Shown: positions 34,016 to 42,688 of the stretch, piece after piece
Layout: each line of letters opens with the position of its first letter
How positions within the stretch are numbered: position 1 is the stretch's first letter
NCBI RefSeq assembly: GCF_002850255.1
Contig: NZ_CP022522.1
Location: 2,851,125 to 2,915,124, forward strand
DNA: 64,000 nt
Source: Pseudoalteromonas sp. NC201
Lineage (GTDB): Bacteria; Pseudomonadota; Gammaproteobacteria; Enterobacterales; Alteromonadaceae
Direction of reading: 5' to 3'
Position numbers and translations under genes: made by a program
The notes under the pieces: model-generated
Database searches by the model: none
The model's input: the letters and a program-made list of their open reading frames with translations, nothing else
What the model was told of the DNA's origin: nothing

Positions 34016-34144
34016 GCTATTTGCGGTGGGTGTCGTCCCCTGAAGTTCACTTGCACTAGCTTGATTAAACCAAGCTGATACACCTAACAAAATAACCGAA
34101 ACCACAACAAGTGATAATTTCGCGCCACCTTGACTTTGCTTCAT
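34010..34144 (-). CDS. 44-residue single-helix membrane or secreted peptide
   Basis: ATG at 34144 opens a 44-codon frame: MKQSQGGAKLSLVVVSVILL, then GVSAWFNQASAS and a polar tail ending TANSK. A short basic stretch followed by one hydrophobic helix suggests a small membrane protein or a cleaved signal peptide (ASAS). AAGG lies 8-9 bases upstream, and its stop codon touches the terminator stem at 33992-34010. No family is recognised. It is shorter than most gene finders report. Confidence 0.55.
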   Translation of the reverse strand: MKQSQGGAKLSLVVVSVILLGVSAWFNQASASELQGTTPTANSK

Positions 34145-34280
34145 GGGTTAGACCTTTTTATTATTGTTTTTTTGTTAAATTAATGCATCATTCATAAACA
34201 CTCAAGATGTTTTTTTATACAGTAGTTTATTCTATTCTCTTTACACTCTGCTCTGTGGCTAATTACAATCATTTAATCAA

Positions 34281-35207
34281 TTAGTAGCCCTGTTTTTTCT
34301 GGACTGAGTGAACGAGTGCTTTGCCCTCCTGCATCGCTAAATAGTTGTTAGCAATTTGCTGAGCAGCCGTATTCAAACTGGTTAATGCGGCAACATGTGG
34401 AGTAATACTAATGTTTGGCTGCTGCCAAAAAGCATGTGATGCAGGGAGTGGCTCAGTGTCAAACACGTCTAAAATAGCCCCGCCAAACGTCTCAGCCGCT
34501 AATGCATTGAGTAAATCCGCCTCGTTAAGATGACCTCCTCTTGCGACATTGATGAGTACGCAATGATCTGGCGCGAGTGCAAATAGCTGGGCGTTCAATA
34601 TCCCTTTTGTTTGTTCAGTCAATGGCAGAAGGCACACAAGATAATCGATGTCCGAAAGAAAAACAGCTAGCTCATCTTGCCCACTGAAGTGCTCAATATT
34701 GTCGAGTTGTTTTGCAGAGCCGGACCAACCTTTGATGTTAAATCCATTTACGTGTAGCTTGTGCGCGACCGCAAGGCCAAGTTGCCCCATCCCCATAATA
34801 CCAACCGTGCGACCTGCTCTTGCGCGCCTTGGCTTCCATATTTGCTGAGATTGATTGTGCCCGTACTCTCTAACTCTAAGCTTATGACTTAATAGTTGGC
34901 CTAATACATATTCAGCCATATCATTCGCTAAATTTGGGGCAACGATACGCGCAACTTCCACATGTGGTGGTAATAGCTGCATCGGAATACTATCAACACC
35001 GGCACCGTAAGAATGCACAACTTTTAAATTAGGAAGCTGTGACCATAACGTCTCTGGCGCATTCCATGCCAGCACAAACTCGACCTCCTTTAATAAGCTA
35101 ACATCATCAACGGGCCATTCAAGCAAGGTTTGCTGCGGCAGCAGCGCCGCTAGCTTAGCAACTAACTTGTCATTATTACGACCAGTAACACAAATAAGTA
35201 AAGCCAT
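34281..35207 (-). CDS. ghrA: Glyoxylate/hydroxypyruvate reductase A-like dehydrogenase
   Basis: This is a 308-residue D-2-hydroxyacid dehydrogenase that uses NAD(P)H to reduce glyoxylate or hydroxypyruvate. The nucleotide-binding motif is GIMGMGQLG (about 135-143). The catalytic Arg is in INVARGGHL, the Glu in DTEPLP and the His in ITPHVAALT. The catalytic domain begins with LICVTGRN and AWNAPETLWSQLPNLKV, as in E. coli GhrA (312 aa). It is a monocistronic gene. The exact substrate is uncertain, because 2-hydroxyacid dehydrogenases are promiscuous. Confidence 0.85.
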   Translation of the reverse strand: MALLICVTGRNNDKLVAKLAALLPQQTLLEWPVDDVSLLKEVEFVLAWNAPETLWSQLPNLKVVHSYGAGVDSIPMQLLPPHVEVARIVAPNLANDMAEYVLGQLLSHKLRVREYGHNQSQQIWKPRRARAGRTVGIMGMGQLGLAVAHKLHVNGFNIKGWSGSAKQLDNIEHFSGQDELAVFLSDIDYLVCLLPLTEQTKGILNAQLFALAPDHCVLINVARGGHLNEADLLNALAAETFGGAILDVFDTEPLPASHAFWQQPNISITPHVAALTSLNTAAQQIANNYLAMQEGKALVHSVQKKQGY

Positions 35208-35323
35208 ATCGTTCCTTTATTTTCGCTATACGCTATCACTGCAAAATAAATGACATACCAATGCAACATGCTTGTCATTAATAGTTTTTACTCTTGCAAA
35301 AAAGCGCCAACAGGTGATGAAAA

Positions 35324-37045
35324 ATGATCAGTGTAGATAAAGTCATTGAAGCAAATCTTCCACAACTTGAAAACTCCCCAAAGGTAAAAGGGTTAGTAAA
35401 AAAAGGACTTGGTTATCTCTTGCATGAGCAAGAGTTTGTCGCGTTTGCTGACACCTACCCCCATTTGCAGGGGCTCGAGTTTGTTGAACAAGTGCTCGAT
35501 GAGTTAGATTTTGACGCTCGCTTTAAACCAAAGCAAATAGAGCATATCCCAAGCGAAGGTCCGGTGGTGATCGTCGCAAACCACCCTATTGGCTCTTTAG
35601 ATGCACTGGCACTAATCAAAGTGCTGGCGCAAGTACGGCCTGACTTAAAGGTTGTTGCTAACCGGATGTTGATGTCGGTTACACCAATGCATCCACTATT
35701 ACTGCCTGTTGATAACCTCTCAGGGACCAGTAAAAAGCAAGAGCTGGCAAACATTCACAAGCATTTAAAATCTGAGGGGGCGCTACTTATCTTCCCAGCA
35801 GGTGAAGTTTCTCGCTTAAGCCCAACCGGAATTAAAGACTGCAAATGGAACTCTGGCTTTTTAAGAATGGCTAAAAAAGCCAACTGCCCCATTCTACCCA
35901 TTTTTATCAAAGCGAAAAACAGTCCGCTCTTTTACGGCACCAGTATGATTTATAAGCCTTTAGCCAGTTTATTATTGGTCAAAGAGATGTTTAAACAAAG
36001 GCAAAAGTCGCTAGAATTTGAAATAGGCGCCAGCATTCCTCCAGAATCTTATCTTATTGATAACCTTAAAGACAAAGAGATAGTCGCGCTTATTCGCAAG
36101 CAACTTTATCGCCTTGCCAGTAAAAAGCCACTGCCACTCAAAACACAAACCCCCATTGCAGTTCCAGAAAATCGCAAAGAACTTAAAAAGGCAGTGGAAG
36201 CGTGCGAATGTATCGGTGAAACACCCGATGGCATGCAAATATACGTTTACCAATACACCGGCAGCTCGGTGATATTTAGAGAGCTTGGACGCCTTAGAGA
36301 AATTGCCTTTAGGGCCGTGGGAGAAGGGAGTGGTAATCGTCGCGATATCGATAAATACGATATGCACTACCACCATTTGTTGTTATGGGACACGAAACAG
36401 CTTGAGTTGGTGGGCGCCTACCGCCTTGCAAGTGCCAAGCAAGTGATAGAAGAACATGGGCAAGCCGGGCTTTATACCGACAGTTTGTTTTCGTACAGTG
36501 AAGCCATGGCCCCATACTTCGAAAAAGGCCTCGAACTTGGTCGCAGCTTTGTGCAGCCCAAGTACTGGGGTCGCAAGAGCCTAGATTACCTGTGGTATGG
36601 GATCGGTGCATTCGTAAAGCGCTACCCAGAACACCGTTATATGTTTGGTGCAGTCAGCCTCTCAAACGCGTTACCGGATGAAGCAAAAGCCATGTTGGTT
36701 TATCACTACCAACATTACTTTTCAAACCTTGCAGGTATCGCCACGCCGAACAACGAAATGAAGCTAAGTAATGATCAGCTTAACCGTTATCAACACATGT
36801 TTAGTGGCGATGACATCAGAGAAGATTTCGCAGAGCTCAAACATATTCTTGCTAATATGGGTGCTCAAGTACCAACCTTATTTAAACAGTATACTGAGCT
36901 TTGCGAAGAGCAAGGCGTGAACTTTCTGAGCTTTAGTATAGATCCCGACTTTAATAACTGTATCGATGGTCTGGTACTCGTTGACTTAGCGAAATTAAAA
37001 GAGCAAAAAGCGAAACGTTACCTAGGCGACAACCCCTACGGTTAA
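35324..37045 (+). CDS. olsF: Bifunctional acyltransferase OlsF (PlsC-like + GNAT-like), ornithine lipid synthesis
   Basis: OlsF proteins make ornithine lipids by carrying both the O-acyltransferase (OlsA-like) and the N-acyltransferase (OlsB-like) steps on one chain. The 573-residue protein has a PlsC-like N-terminal half (about 60-265). NHPIGSLDAL supplies the HX4D catalytic motif and LIFPAGEVSRLSP the acceptor block. The C-terminal half (about 300-570) is a GNAT/OlsB-like domain with FRELGRLREIAFR and LELGRSFVQPKYWG, followed by a distinctive YMFGAVSLSN region. This whole arrangement is found in Vibrio and Serratia OlsF. It is a single gene ending at a terminator hairpin. Phosphate-free lipids would suit phosphate-poor seawater. 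Confidence 0.88.
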   Translation: MISVDKVIEANLPQLENSPKVKGLVKKGLGYLLHEQEFVAFADTYPHLQGLEFVEQVLDELDFDARFKPKQIEHIPSEGPVVIVANHPIGSLDALALIKVLAQVRPDLKVVANRMLMSVTPMHPLLLPVDNLSGTSKKQELANIHKHLKSEGALLIFPAGEVSRLSPTGIKDCKWNSGFLRMAKKANCPILPIFIKAKNSPLFYGTSMIYKPLASLLLVKEMFKQRQKSLEFEIGASIPPESYLIDNLKDKEIVALIRKQLYRLASKKPLPLKTQTPIAVPENRKELKKAVEACECIGETPDGMQIYVYQYTGSSVIFRELGRLREIAFRAVGEGSGNRRDIDKYDMHYHHLLLWDTKQLELVGAYRLASAKQVIEEHGQAGLYTDSLFSYSEAMAPYFEKGLELGRSFVQPKYWGRKSLDYLWYGIGAFVKRYPEHRYMFGAVSLSNALPDEAKAMLVYHYQHYFSNLAGIATPNNEMKLSNDQLNRYQHMFSGDDIREDFAELKHILANMGAQVPTLFKQYTELCEEQGVNFLSFSIDPDFNNCIDGLVLVDLAKLKEQKAKRYLGDNPYG

Positions 37046-37068
37046 GCTCAAATACATTGATCCGCTGC

Positions 37069-37102
37069 AATAAAGATCGCTACACTGCGGTCTTTATTGT
37101 TG
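37069..37102 (+). terminator. Terminator hairpin of olsF
   Basis: Arms AATAAAGATCGC / GCGGTCTTTATT (37069-37080 and 37087-37098, one G-T wobble), followed by a T-rich tail. It lies just before the thioredoxin-like gene. Confidence 0.65.
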
Positions 37103-37128
37103 CCTATTGTTATCACGGGATCATTAGT

Positions 37129-37611
37129 ATGCTCAAGCTACTTGGCCAAGCTTTCATCATTGTGCTGGTGTTTTTCGCCGTTTCAGCCTATCAAGAAAGA
37201 AACATGCTTGCCGATTCGGGAGAGCAAACGGCGCCGCCATTTCACCTACCCATTTTACAATCCAAGCAAACTTATTCGTCTATTCAGCTTAAAGGTCAAC
37301 AAAGTGTCGTGTATTTTTTTGCGCCTTGGTGCGGCGTATGTCGAGTGAGCATGCCAAATATTGATAAACTACATCAGCAAGGCAAAGTCAAAGCGGTGGC
37401 GATTGCGTTGGATTATCGTTCCACTGAAGAAGTAACAAAGTTTGTCAGCGATCTACAATTAGACATGCCCGTATTGCTCGGTAATCAGACCACAGCACAA
37501 GCGTATAAAGTGCAGGCTTACCCTACATATTATGTACTGGATGAAAACTTCAAAATAACCGAGCGCTCTGTTGGTTACTCATCTGAGATAGGGATCCGAG
37601 CGAGATTGTAA
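37129..37611 (+). CDS. Membrane-anchored thioredoxin-like protein (TlpA/ResA type)
   Basis: This is a 160-residue protein with one N-terminal membrane anchor (MLKLLGQAFIIVLVFFAVSA) and an exported thioredoxin fold. The active site is FFAPWCGVCR (CXXC, near residues 69-72), and the cis-Pro loop is YPTYYVLD. This is the TlpA/ResA-type layout, so it should reduce or isomerise disulfides outside the cytoplasm. The ATG at 37129 has a GGGA at a suitable distance; an earlier in-frame start at 37057 lies before the olsF terminator and is unlikely. The partner is unknown. The next gene is a TonB-dependent receptor 109 bases downstream. Confidence 0.9.
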   Translation: MLKLLGQAFIIVLVFFAVSAYQERNMLADSGEQTAPPFHLPILQSKQTYSSIQLKGQQSVVYFFAPWCGVCRVSMPNIDKLHQQGKVKAVAIALDYRSTEEVTKFVSDLQLDMPVLLGNQTTAQAYKVQAYPTYYVLDENFKITERSVGYSSEIGIRARL

Positions 37612-37720
37612 GAAACCTCAGTATACCGCTTACAGTTAATTACAACTCTCTGAAATTAATCAACAATTATTTCGTTTAGGCTGACGCACATCTTAATAAA
37701 GGATGAATAGGAAGCCGACC

Positions 37721-39784
37721 ATGCGCCACGCCCCACACTTTACGCTCAGCAAAATTTCACTCCTCGTGCTCTGCACTACCCTTACTAATCATGCATTAGC
37801 CGATGAGAAGAAAATTGAACACATCGAAGTTATCTATAAACGCAGCTCAGTTATTTCAGAAATTACCGAAGATGCGCAAAAACTCGTAGACATGCCAGGA
37901 GCCATGGGCGACCCGCTCAGGGCTGCTTTTGCTCTACCTGGCGTTGTTGCTGCGGGTGGATCTATGGGCGCACCTGCCGTGCGAGGCTCTTCTCCTGACG
38001 ACAATATCTTTGAAGTGGACTTTATGCCCGCAGGATATATCTTTCACGATTTCGGCAGCTCTATTTTCAACCGCAATACAATTCAAGATTTTCAGCTAAA
38101 TTCTGCTGGATTTGGTACCAGTTACAGCAATGCCACTGGTGCCGTGTTTGACGTCACGCTGCGTAATCCAAAATACCAAGATATTGCCACCACACTTGAT
38201 TTAACCATGTTTAACGCAGGTATTTTTGTTGAAGGTAAAGCAACTGAAAATTCTGCATTCTATGTGTCAGCAAGAAAAAGTACCTTACCGCTGTTTTTCA
38301 GTGATGGCGAGGAGCTTGAGGATGATGATGGCAAGCCAACAGGGATCACCATTAACGATCCACCGGATGATCACGACTATCAAGCCAAGTGGCTGTGGGA
38401 TATCAATGCAAATAATACCTTAACGGTAAATATCAATGGCGCGGAAGATTCGGTTGCGGCTGGGTTTTCAGGCGCGTCAGATCTTGCCCTTAAAACCCCA
38501 GAATATCAGGGCGATGCTCGCTATATTCGTAAATTTAATAGTCAGAACATTTTGTGGGACCACTACGCCAAAGACTTACATATTCGCGCAGGCGTCGGTT
38601 ATCTCAATCACCAAGCCACCATGCGCTACGGTCAACGCGCGACTTTATCTGATGGCTACTTTGAGAATTTTGAAGAAGAACAACTCAGTTATAAAGTACG
38701 AGCCAGTTATAAGCTAAATAAAGAGCAACGTGTCATTGCAGATGCCGGCTACTACGACAAAAAATCCACCTACCGCTACGACGCTTTTAATTATGTTTGC
38801 ACTGAGTTTGACCCCGACTGTGATCTAAATAAAGGTGAAAGGATTAAGGGCACATCGAGTGCTGGAACAGATTCTGCCTTTATTGGGGTTAATCACGTTT
38901 GGCAATTTTCACCAAACTGGCAAAGTGAATTAGGAATAGTAGGCGAATATTATGACTACAGTGACGAGACGATTGTCCATCCACGCCTTGCGCTCAATTA
39001 CTTCTATAACGATGACACAGTGATCTCAGCCAAGGCTGGCACTTACAGCCGCATTCAAGACCTTGAATACATTTTACCTGTTGTTGGTAACCCGGAACTT
39101 GAAGCACAGCGTTCAACTCACTATACCTTAGGTTTTAAACAGGAGTTAGAAAATGAGTGGTCATATTCCGTCGAGACCTATTATAAAACCATGGATGACC
39201 TGCCAAAAAGCGCCCCCTTATCTCAAGTAAACTACATCAATGGGACTTCCGGTACAGCCTACGGTGTTGATTTTATTGTTAACAAAAACAAAACCGATGA
39301 CTGGTATGGTTGGATTGCGATAAGCCTTGCAAAAAGTGAACGTGAGGATGAGCTAACCGGCATTAAGCGTGACTATTATGCCGATACCCCTTTTATTCTG
39401 AATGCCGTGTTTCACTATGACTTTGGTGAAAAGTGGTCTGGAGGCTTTAACTTTACCGCTCGCAGCGGTCAAGCCTATACCCCAATTGTGGGTGTAAAAG
39501 AGAACCCTGAATTTGCAAACCGCTACTTGCCTGTGTATGGCGACCCATTCTCAGAGCGCTTTGATACTTATCATCGCCTAGATATTCGCTTTGAACGCAA
39601 AACAGAATTATTTGGTCTCAATGGCAAGCTAATTTTGGAGCTAATGAATGCATATGGCCAAGACAATACAGCCTATGTTGACCTTGACTATGATAGGGTC
39701 AAATCAATCAATGATTTATATATAGAAGAGGAAAGCGATGACTTTGAAATGCGTCCTTCTATTGGCTTCAGCGTAACATTTTAA
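37721..39784 (+). CDS. TonB-dependent receptor (substrate unknown)
   Basis: The 687-residue outer-membrane receptor has a signal peptide ending NHALADEKK (about residue 28), a TonB-box-like IEHIEVIYKR, and a plug with GDPLRAAFALPGVVAAGGSM, VRGSSPDDN and a Gly-rich strand. A C-terminal barrel ends SIGFSVTF (terminal Phe). The plug differs from siderophore types: it has no ETPQSVTV and resembles the RGSSPD plug group whose substrates are mostly unassigned. ATG at 37721 has AGGAAG seven bases upstream and beats the ATG at 37703. It lies next to the thioredoxin-like gene, but functional linkage is not shown. Confidence 0.9.
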   Translation: MRHAPHFTLSKISLLVLCTTLTNHALADEKKIEHIEVIYKRSSVISEITEDAQKLVDMPGAMGDPLRAAFALPGVVAAGGSMGAPAVRGSSPDDNIFEVDFMPAGYIFHDFGSSIFNRNTIQDFQLNSAGFGTSYSNATGAVFDVTLRNPKYQDIATTLDLTMFNAGIFVEGKATENSAFYVSARKSTLPLFFSDGEELEDDDGKPTGITINDPPDDHDYQAKWLWDINANNTLTVNINGAEDSVAAGFSGASDLALKTPEYQGDARYIRKFNSQNILWDHYAKDLHIRAGVGYLNHQATMRYGQRATLSDGYFENFEEEQLSYKVRASYKLNKEQRVIADAGYYDKKSTYRYDAFNYVCTEFDPDCDLNKGERIKGTSSAGTDSAFIGVNHVWQFSPNWQSELGIVGEYYDYSDETIVHPRLALNYFYNDDTVISAKAGTYSRIQDLEYILPVVGNPELEAQRSTHYTLGFKQELENEWSYSVETYYKTMDDLPKSAPLSQVNYINGTSGTAYGVDFIVNKNKTDDWYGWIAISLAKSEREDELTGIKRDYYADTPFILNAVFHYDFGEKWSGGFNFTARSGQAYTPIVGVKENPEFANRYLPVYGDPFSERFDTYHRLDIRFERKTELFGLNGKLILELMNAYGQDNTAYVDLDYDRVKSINDLYIEEESDDFEMRPSIGFSVTF

Positions 39785-39844
39785 CTTGCCATAGGCGCGC
39801 AAGCTCTGCATGATCGCATTTATTTTTATAATGAGAGTCCCTTC

Positions 39845-40123
39845 ATGCCTAAAGCGTGCGCCTATCATATTTTAGTAAAAACCGAAAAAGAGTGTTTAGA
39901 CATCAAAGCCAAACTAGCCAAAGGTGCTGACTTTGGCAAATTGGCTAAACAACATTCCCTTTGTCCTTCAAAAAAGCGCGGTGGCGACCTTGGTGAGTTC
40001 AATAAAGGGGATATGGTGAAGGCCTTTGACGATGTGGTATTCAAAAAGCCGTTATTTGAAGTGCACGGCCCAGTAAAAACCAAGTTCGGCTTCCACTTGA
40101 TCAAAACCGTCTATCGGAGTTAA
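39845..40123 (+). CDS. ppiC: Peptidyl-prolyl cis-trans isomerase PpiC (parvulin)
   Basis: PpiC is a small cytoplasmic parvulin that isomerises Xaa-Pro bonds. The 92-residue protein matches E. coli PpiC (93) closely: [45 protein letters not shown] and [15 protein letters not shown]. Catalytic-fold residues (His in HILV, the Cys-Pro-Ser segment and Phe/His of GFHLIK) are present. It is monocistronic, upstream of a MITE insertion. Confidence 0.96.
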   Translation: MPKACAYHILVKTEKECLDIKAKLAKGADFGKLAKQHSLCPSKKRGGDLGEFNKGDMVKAFDDVVFKKPLFEVHGPVKTKFGFHLIKTVYRS

Positions 40124-40201
40124 TCGCTTTTTTTGATTAATCTCATCATTTTAATTCAATTTACCTTCATGATTAATCCTCTATACTAAAGTTAATCATT
40201 T

Positions 40202-40396
40202 AACCTGAGGTTTGGATAAGGAATGAGCCAACTCATTGTTTTTAAGCTCACATTAAATTATTTCCTTATCTAGCCAGAGAGTTTTGGAGATAATCAGGCG
40301 AATTCACTTCCAATAGCTGGCTATTGGAAGTGAATTCAACGCAGTTAGCGCTAAAACTGGCTGCTAGAAAGGCATTAATTATCCGAAGTTCAGGTT
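40202..40396. repeat. MITE family A, copy 3, with target-site duplication, in the grxA leader
   Basis: Termini AACCTGAGGTTTGGATAA (left) and TTATCCGAAGTTCAGGTT (right) form imperfect inverted repeats. The 5-base direct repeat CATTT flanks both ends (40197-40201 and 40397-40401), the signature of a transposition target duplication. A perfect hairpin with 18-base arms GAATTCACTTCCAATAGC and its complement (40300-40337) fills the centre. It has no coding capacity. It ends 17 bases before the grxA ATG, so any grxA promoter upstream of it must read across it. Confidence 0.85.
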
Positions 40397-40413
40397 CATT
40401 TAGGAGAAAGAAT

Positions 40414-40677
40414 ATGTTTACTGTTATTTTTGGTCGTGAAGGTTGCCCGTTTTGTGTTCGTGCAAAAGAAGTGGCAGAGCGTTTAACCCAAGAGCGCGAT
40501 GACTTCAATTTTCGCTATGTTGACATTATCAAGGAAGGCGTAAGCAAAGCCGACCTCGAAAAGTCAGCTGGCAAACCTTGCCCTACCGTACCACAGATTT
40601 TTATCGACCAAGATCACATTGGTGGCTTTACTGAATTTGAAGCCTATGCAAAAGCAAATTTAGGCCTTTACCAGTAA
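40414..40677 (+). CDS. grxA: Glutaredoxin 1 (GrxA)
   Basis: GrxA reduces protein and small-molecule disulfides using glutathione. The 87-residue protein begins MFTVIFGREGCPFCVRAKEV with the active-site CPFC, and the rest follows E. coli GrxA (AGKPCPTVPQIFIDQDHIGG, the cis-Pro and GSH-binding loop). The frame is open upstream to 40324, but the ATG at 40414 has AGGAG seven bases before it and aligns with the family start. Its leader is formed by MITE copy 3. The next gene is deaD, 129 bases downstream. Confidence 0.96.
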   Translation: MFTVIFGREGCPFCVRAKEVAERLTQERDDFNFRYVDIIKEGVSKADLEKSAGKPCPTVPQIFIDQDHIGGFTEFEAYAKANLGLYQ

Positions 40678-40776
40678 ATTAGCAAAACCTTGCAGATTAA
40701 ATTTTAACCAATATCAGGCACATATAAAATAGTGTGAATTTATGCAAGCTTTTGTTTTATCTTTCCTGTACAATTC

Positions 40777-40802
40777 GCGCCTCTTTAAAATAGTTGAGGC
40801 GC
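40777..40802 (+). promoter_or_regulatory. RNA hairpin covering the deaD ribosome-binding site
   Basis: Arms GCGCCTC (40777-40783) and GAGGCGC (40796-40802) are perfect complements with a 12-base A/T-rich loop. The GAGG at 40796-40799 is the ribosome-binding site, seven bases before the ATG at 40807, and it is wholly paired. The element looks like a translational control hairpin (temperature or helicase dependent); function is inference. Confidence 0.6.
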
Positions 40803-40806
40803 ATTA

Positions 40807-42621
40807 ATGTCAGAACCAGTTACGTTTGAATCTTTAGACCTTTCACCTGCAATCTTAAAAGCAGTCGAAGAGCAAGGATATAAAACACCTTCTGAGATCC
40901 AAGCTCAATGTATACCGTTATTGCTAGAAAGAAAAGACGTACTGGGACTAGCGCAGACGGGTACAGGTAAAACGGCAGCATTTGCACTGCCATTGTTAAA
41001 CCAAGTAGACGCATCCGTTAAACAACCACAAATTCTTGTGCTTACGCCAACGCGTGAGCTGGCTATTCAAGTTGCTGAAGCATTTCAGCAATATGCTAAA
41101 TATACTAAAGGCGTTGAAGTACTAGCGCTTTATGGTGGTCAAAGCTATGGCATTCAGCTAAGTGCTCTACGCCGTGGTGCCCAAATTATTGTGGCGACAC
41201 CAGGTCGTTTGATTGATCACATCAACCGCAAGACGATTGACCTTTCTGGTCTAAACGCACTTGTACTTGATGAAGCTGATGAAATGCTACGCATGGGCTT
41301 TATCGATGATGTTGAAAGCATCATGGAGAAAACACCGGAAGAGAAGCAAACTTGTTTGTTCTCTGCGACTATGCCTAAGCAGATCCAATCAATCTGTAAT
41401 AAATATTTAGACAATGCTGAACAAGTTAAGATCACTCCGCGTAACTCTACAGTATCTACGATCGAGCAAGTTTACTGGCGTGCAACTGCACACAAAAACA
41501 AAGCTATCGTACGTTTCTTAGAAGCGGAAGATTACGACGGTGCTATCGTGTTCGTACGTACACGTAATGATACTGTTCAGCTTGCAGAGCTACTAGAGCG
41601 TGAAGGCTTCTCAGCTGCACCGCTCAACGGCGACATGAACCAACAGGCGCGTGAGCGCACAGTAGACCGTCTTAAGAACGGCTTGCTAGATATCGTTATC
41701 GCAACCGACGTTGCAGCACGAGGTCTTGACGTAGAACGTCTAAGCCTTGTTGTTAACTACGATATCCCACAAGACTGTGAAGCTTATGTTCACCGTATCG
41801 GTCGTACCGGCCGTGCTGGTCGTCAAGGTAAAGCAATCTTGTTCGTTAAGAACAACGAGCGTTATTTACTTAAGAACATCATGCGCCATACGCGCTCTGA
41901 TATTGCACAGGTTGAATTACCAAGTGCGAAAGTCGTTGAAGAAAAGCGTATTGGTGCATTAGAGACTAAGATCTCTACAGCGCTTGAGCACAAAGACATT
42001 GAGTTCTTCTCAAAAGTCGCATCAGGCCTTGCACAAAAGCTAGAGCTGAGCCAAGAAGACTTAGCAGCAGCGCTATTGTGTCTTGCACAGCAGCAAACGC
42101 CGCTGAAAGTTGAAGATATTCAAATTCAACAGCGTGAGCGTAGAGAACGTGACGACCGTCGTGGCGAGCGTCGCGACAGAGATGGTAGCCGTGGCGAGCG
42201 TGGTGAACGCAAATCTCGTAGTCGTGACCGTGCATCAGGTCCAATGGATACTTACCGTATCGAAGTAGGTCGTGATCATGGTGTTCAGGTTAAGAACATC
42301 GTTGGTGCTATCGCAAACGAAGCGGATATCTCAAGCAAGTTCATCGGTGAGATCCGTCTGTTCAATGAACACAGCACGGTTCAATTGCCGCAAAATATGC
42401 CAAGTGATGTACTTAGCCACTTCAAGAGCGTCCACATCTGTCAACGCCCTATGAACATGACTAAGAGCACTCACCCTGCCGACCAAGGTCAAGGCAGAGG
42501 CGAAGAGCAAAGAGACCGTAAGCGTAGCTTTAAAGACCCACGTAGTGGCGGTGGTGATAAACGCCGTCCTGAAGGTCAAAGAAGAGAAAAACGCGAAAGA
42601 AAAGAAATTAGCTTTTCTTAA
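40807..42621 (+). CDS. deaD: ATP-dependent DEAD-box RNA helicase DeaD (CsdA)
   Basis: DeaD unwinds RNA, acts in ribosome assembly and mRNA turnover, and is important in the cold. The 604-residue protein has the full DEAD core: the Q motif FESLDLSPAILKAVEEQGY, AQTGTGKT, TPTRELA, VLDEADEML, SAT, and HRIGRTGRAGR. The C-terminal part has an Arg/Asp/Gly-rich region (about 440-480) and a DbpA-type RNA-binding domain (about 480-560: TYRIEVGRDHGVQVKNIVGA). It ends with a basic RGG-like tail (RRPEGQRREKRERKE). It is preceded by a hairpin at the ribosome-binding site and followed by its own terminator. Confidence 0.95.
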   Translation: MSEPVTFESLDLSPAILKAVEEQGYKTPSEIQAQCIPLLLERKDVLGLAQTGTGKTAAFALPLLNQVDASVKQPQILVLTPTRELAIQVAEAFQQYAKYTKGVEVLALYGGQSYGIQLSALRRGAQIIVATPGRLIDHINRKTIDLSGLNALVLDEADEMLRMGFIDDVESIMEKTPEEKQTCLFSATMPKQIQSICNKYLDNAEQVKITPRNSTVSTIEQVYWRATAHKNKAIVRFLEAEDYDGAIVFVRTRNDTVQLAELLEREGFSAAPLNGDMNQQARERTVDRLKNGLLDIVIATDVAARGLDVERLSLVVNYDIPQDCEAYVHRIGRTGRAGRQGKAILFVKNNERYLLKNIMRHTRSDIAQVELPSAKVVEEKRIGALETKISTALEHKDIEFFSKVASGLAQKLELSQEDLAAALLCLAQQQTPLKVEDIQIQQRERRERDDRRGERRDRDGSRGERGERKSRSRDRASGPMDTYRIEVGRDHGVQVKNIVGAIANEADISSKFIGEIRLFNEHSTVQLPQNMPSDVLSHFKSVHICQRPMNMTKSTHPADQGQGRGEEQRDRKRSFKDPRSGGGDKRRPEGQRREKRERKEISFS

Positions 42622-42635
42622 TCGAAGCTCTTAAG

Positions 42636-42665
42636 AAAAAGCCGCTCAACCGAGCGGTTTTTTTA
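42636..42665 (+). terminator. Rho-independent terminator of deaD
   Basis: Arms CCGCTC / GAGCGG flanked by A5 and T7, giving an extended A-T stem and a U-rich tail. Confidence 0.88.
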
Positions 42666-42688
42666 TTTTAGCTAGCGTCAGTTATGCT

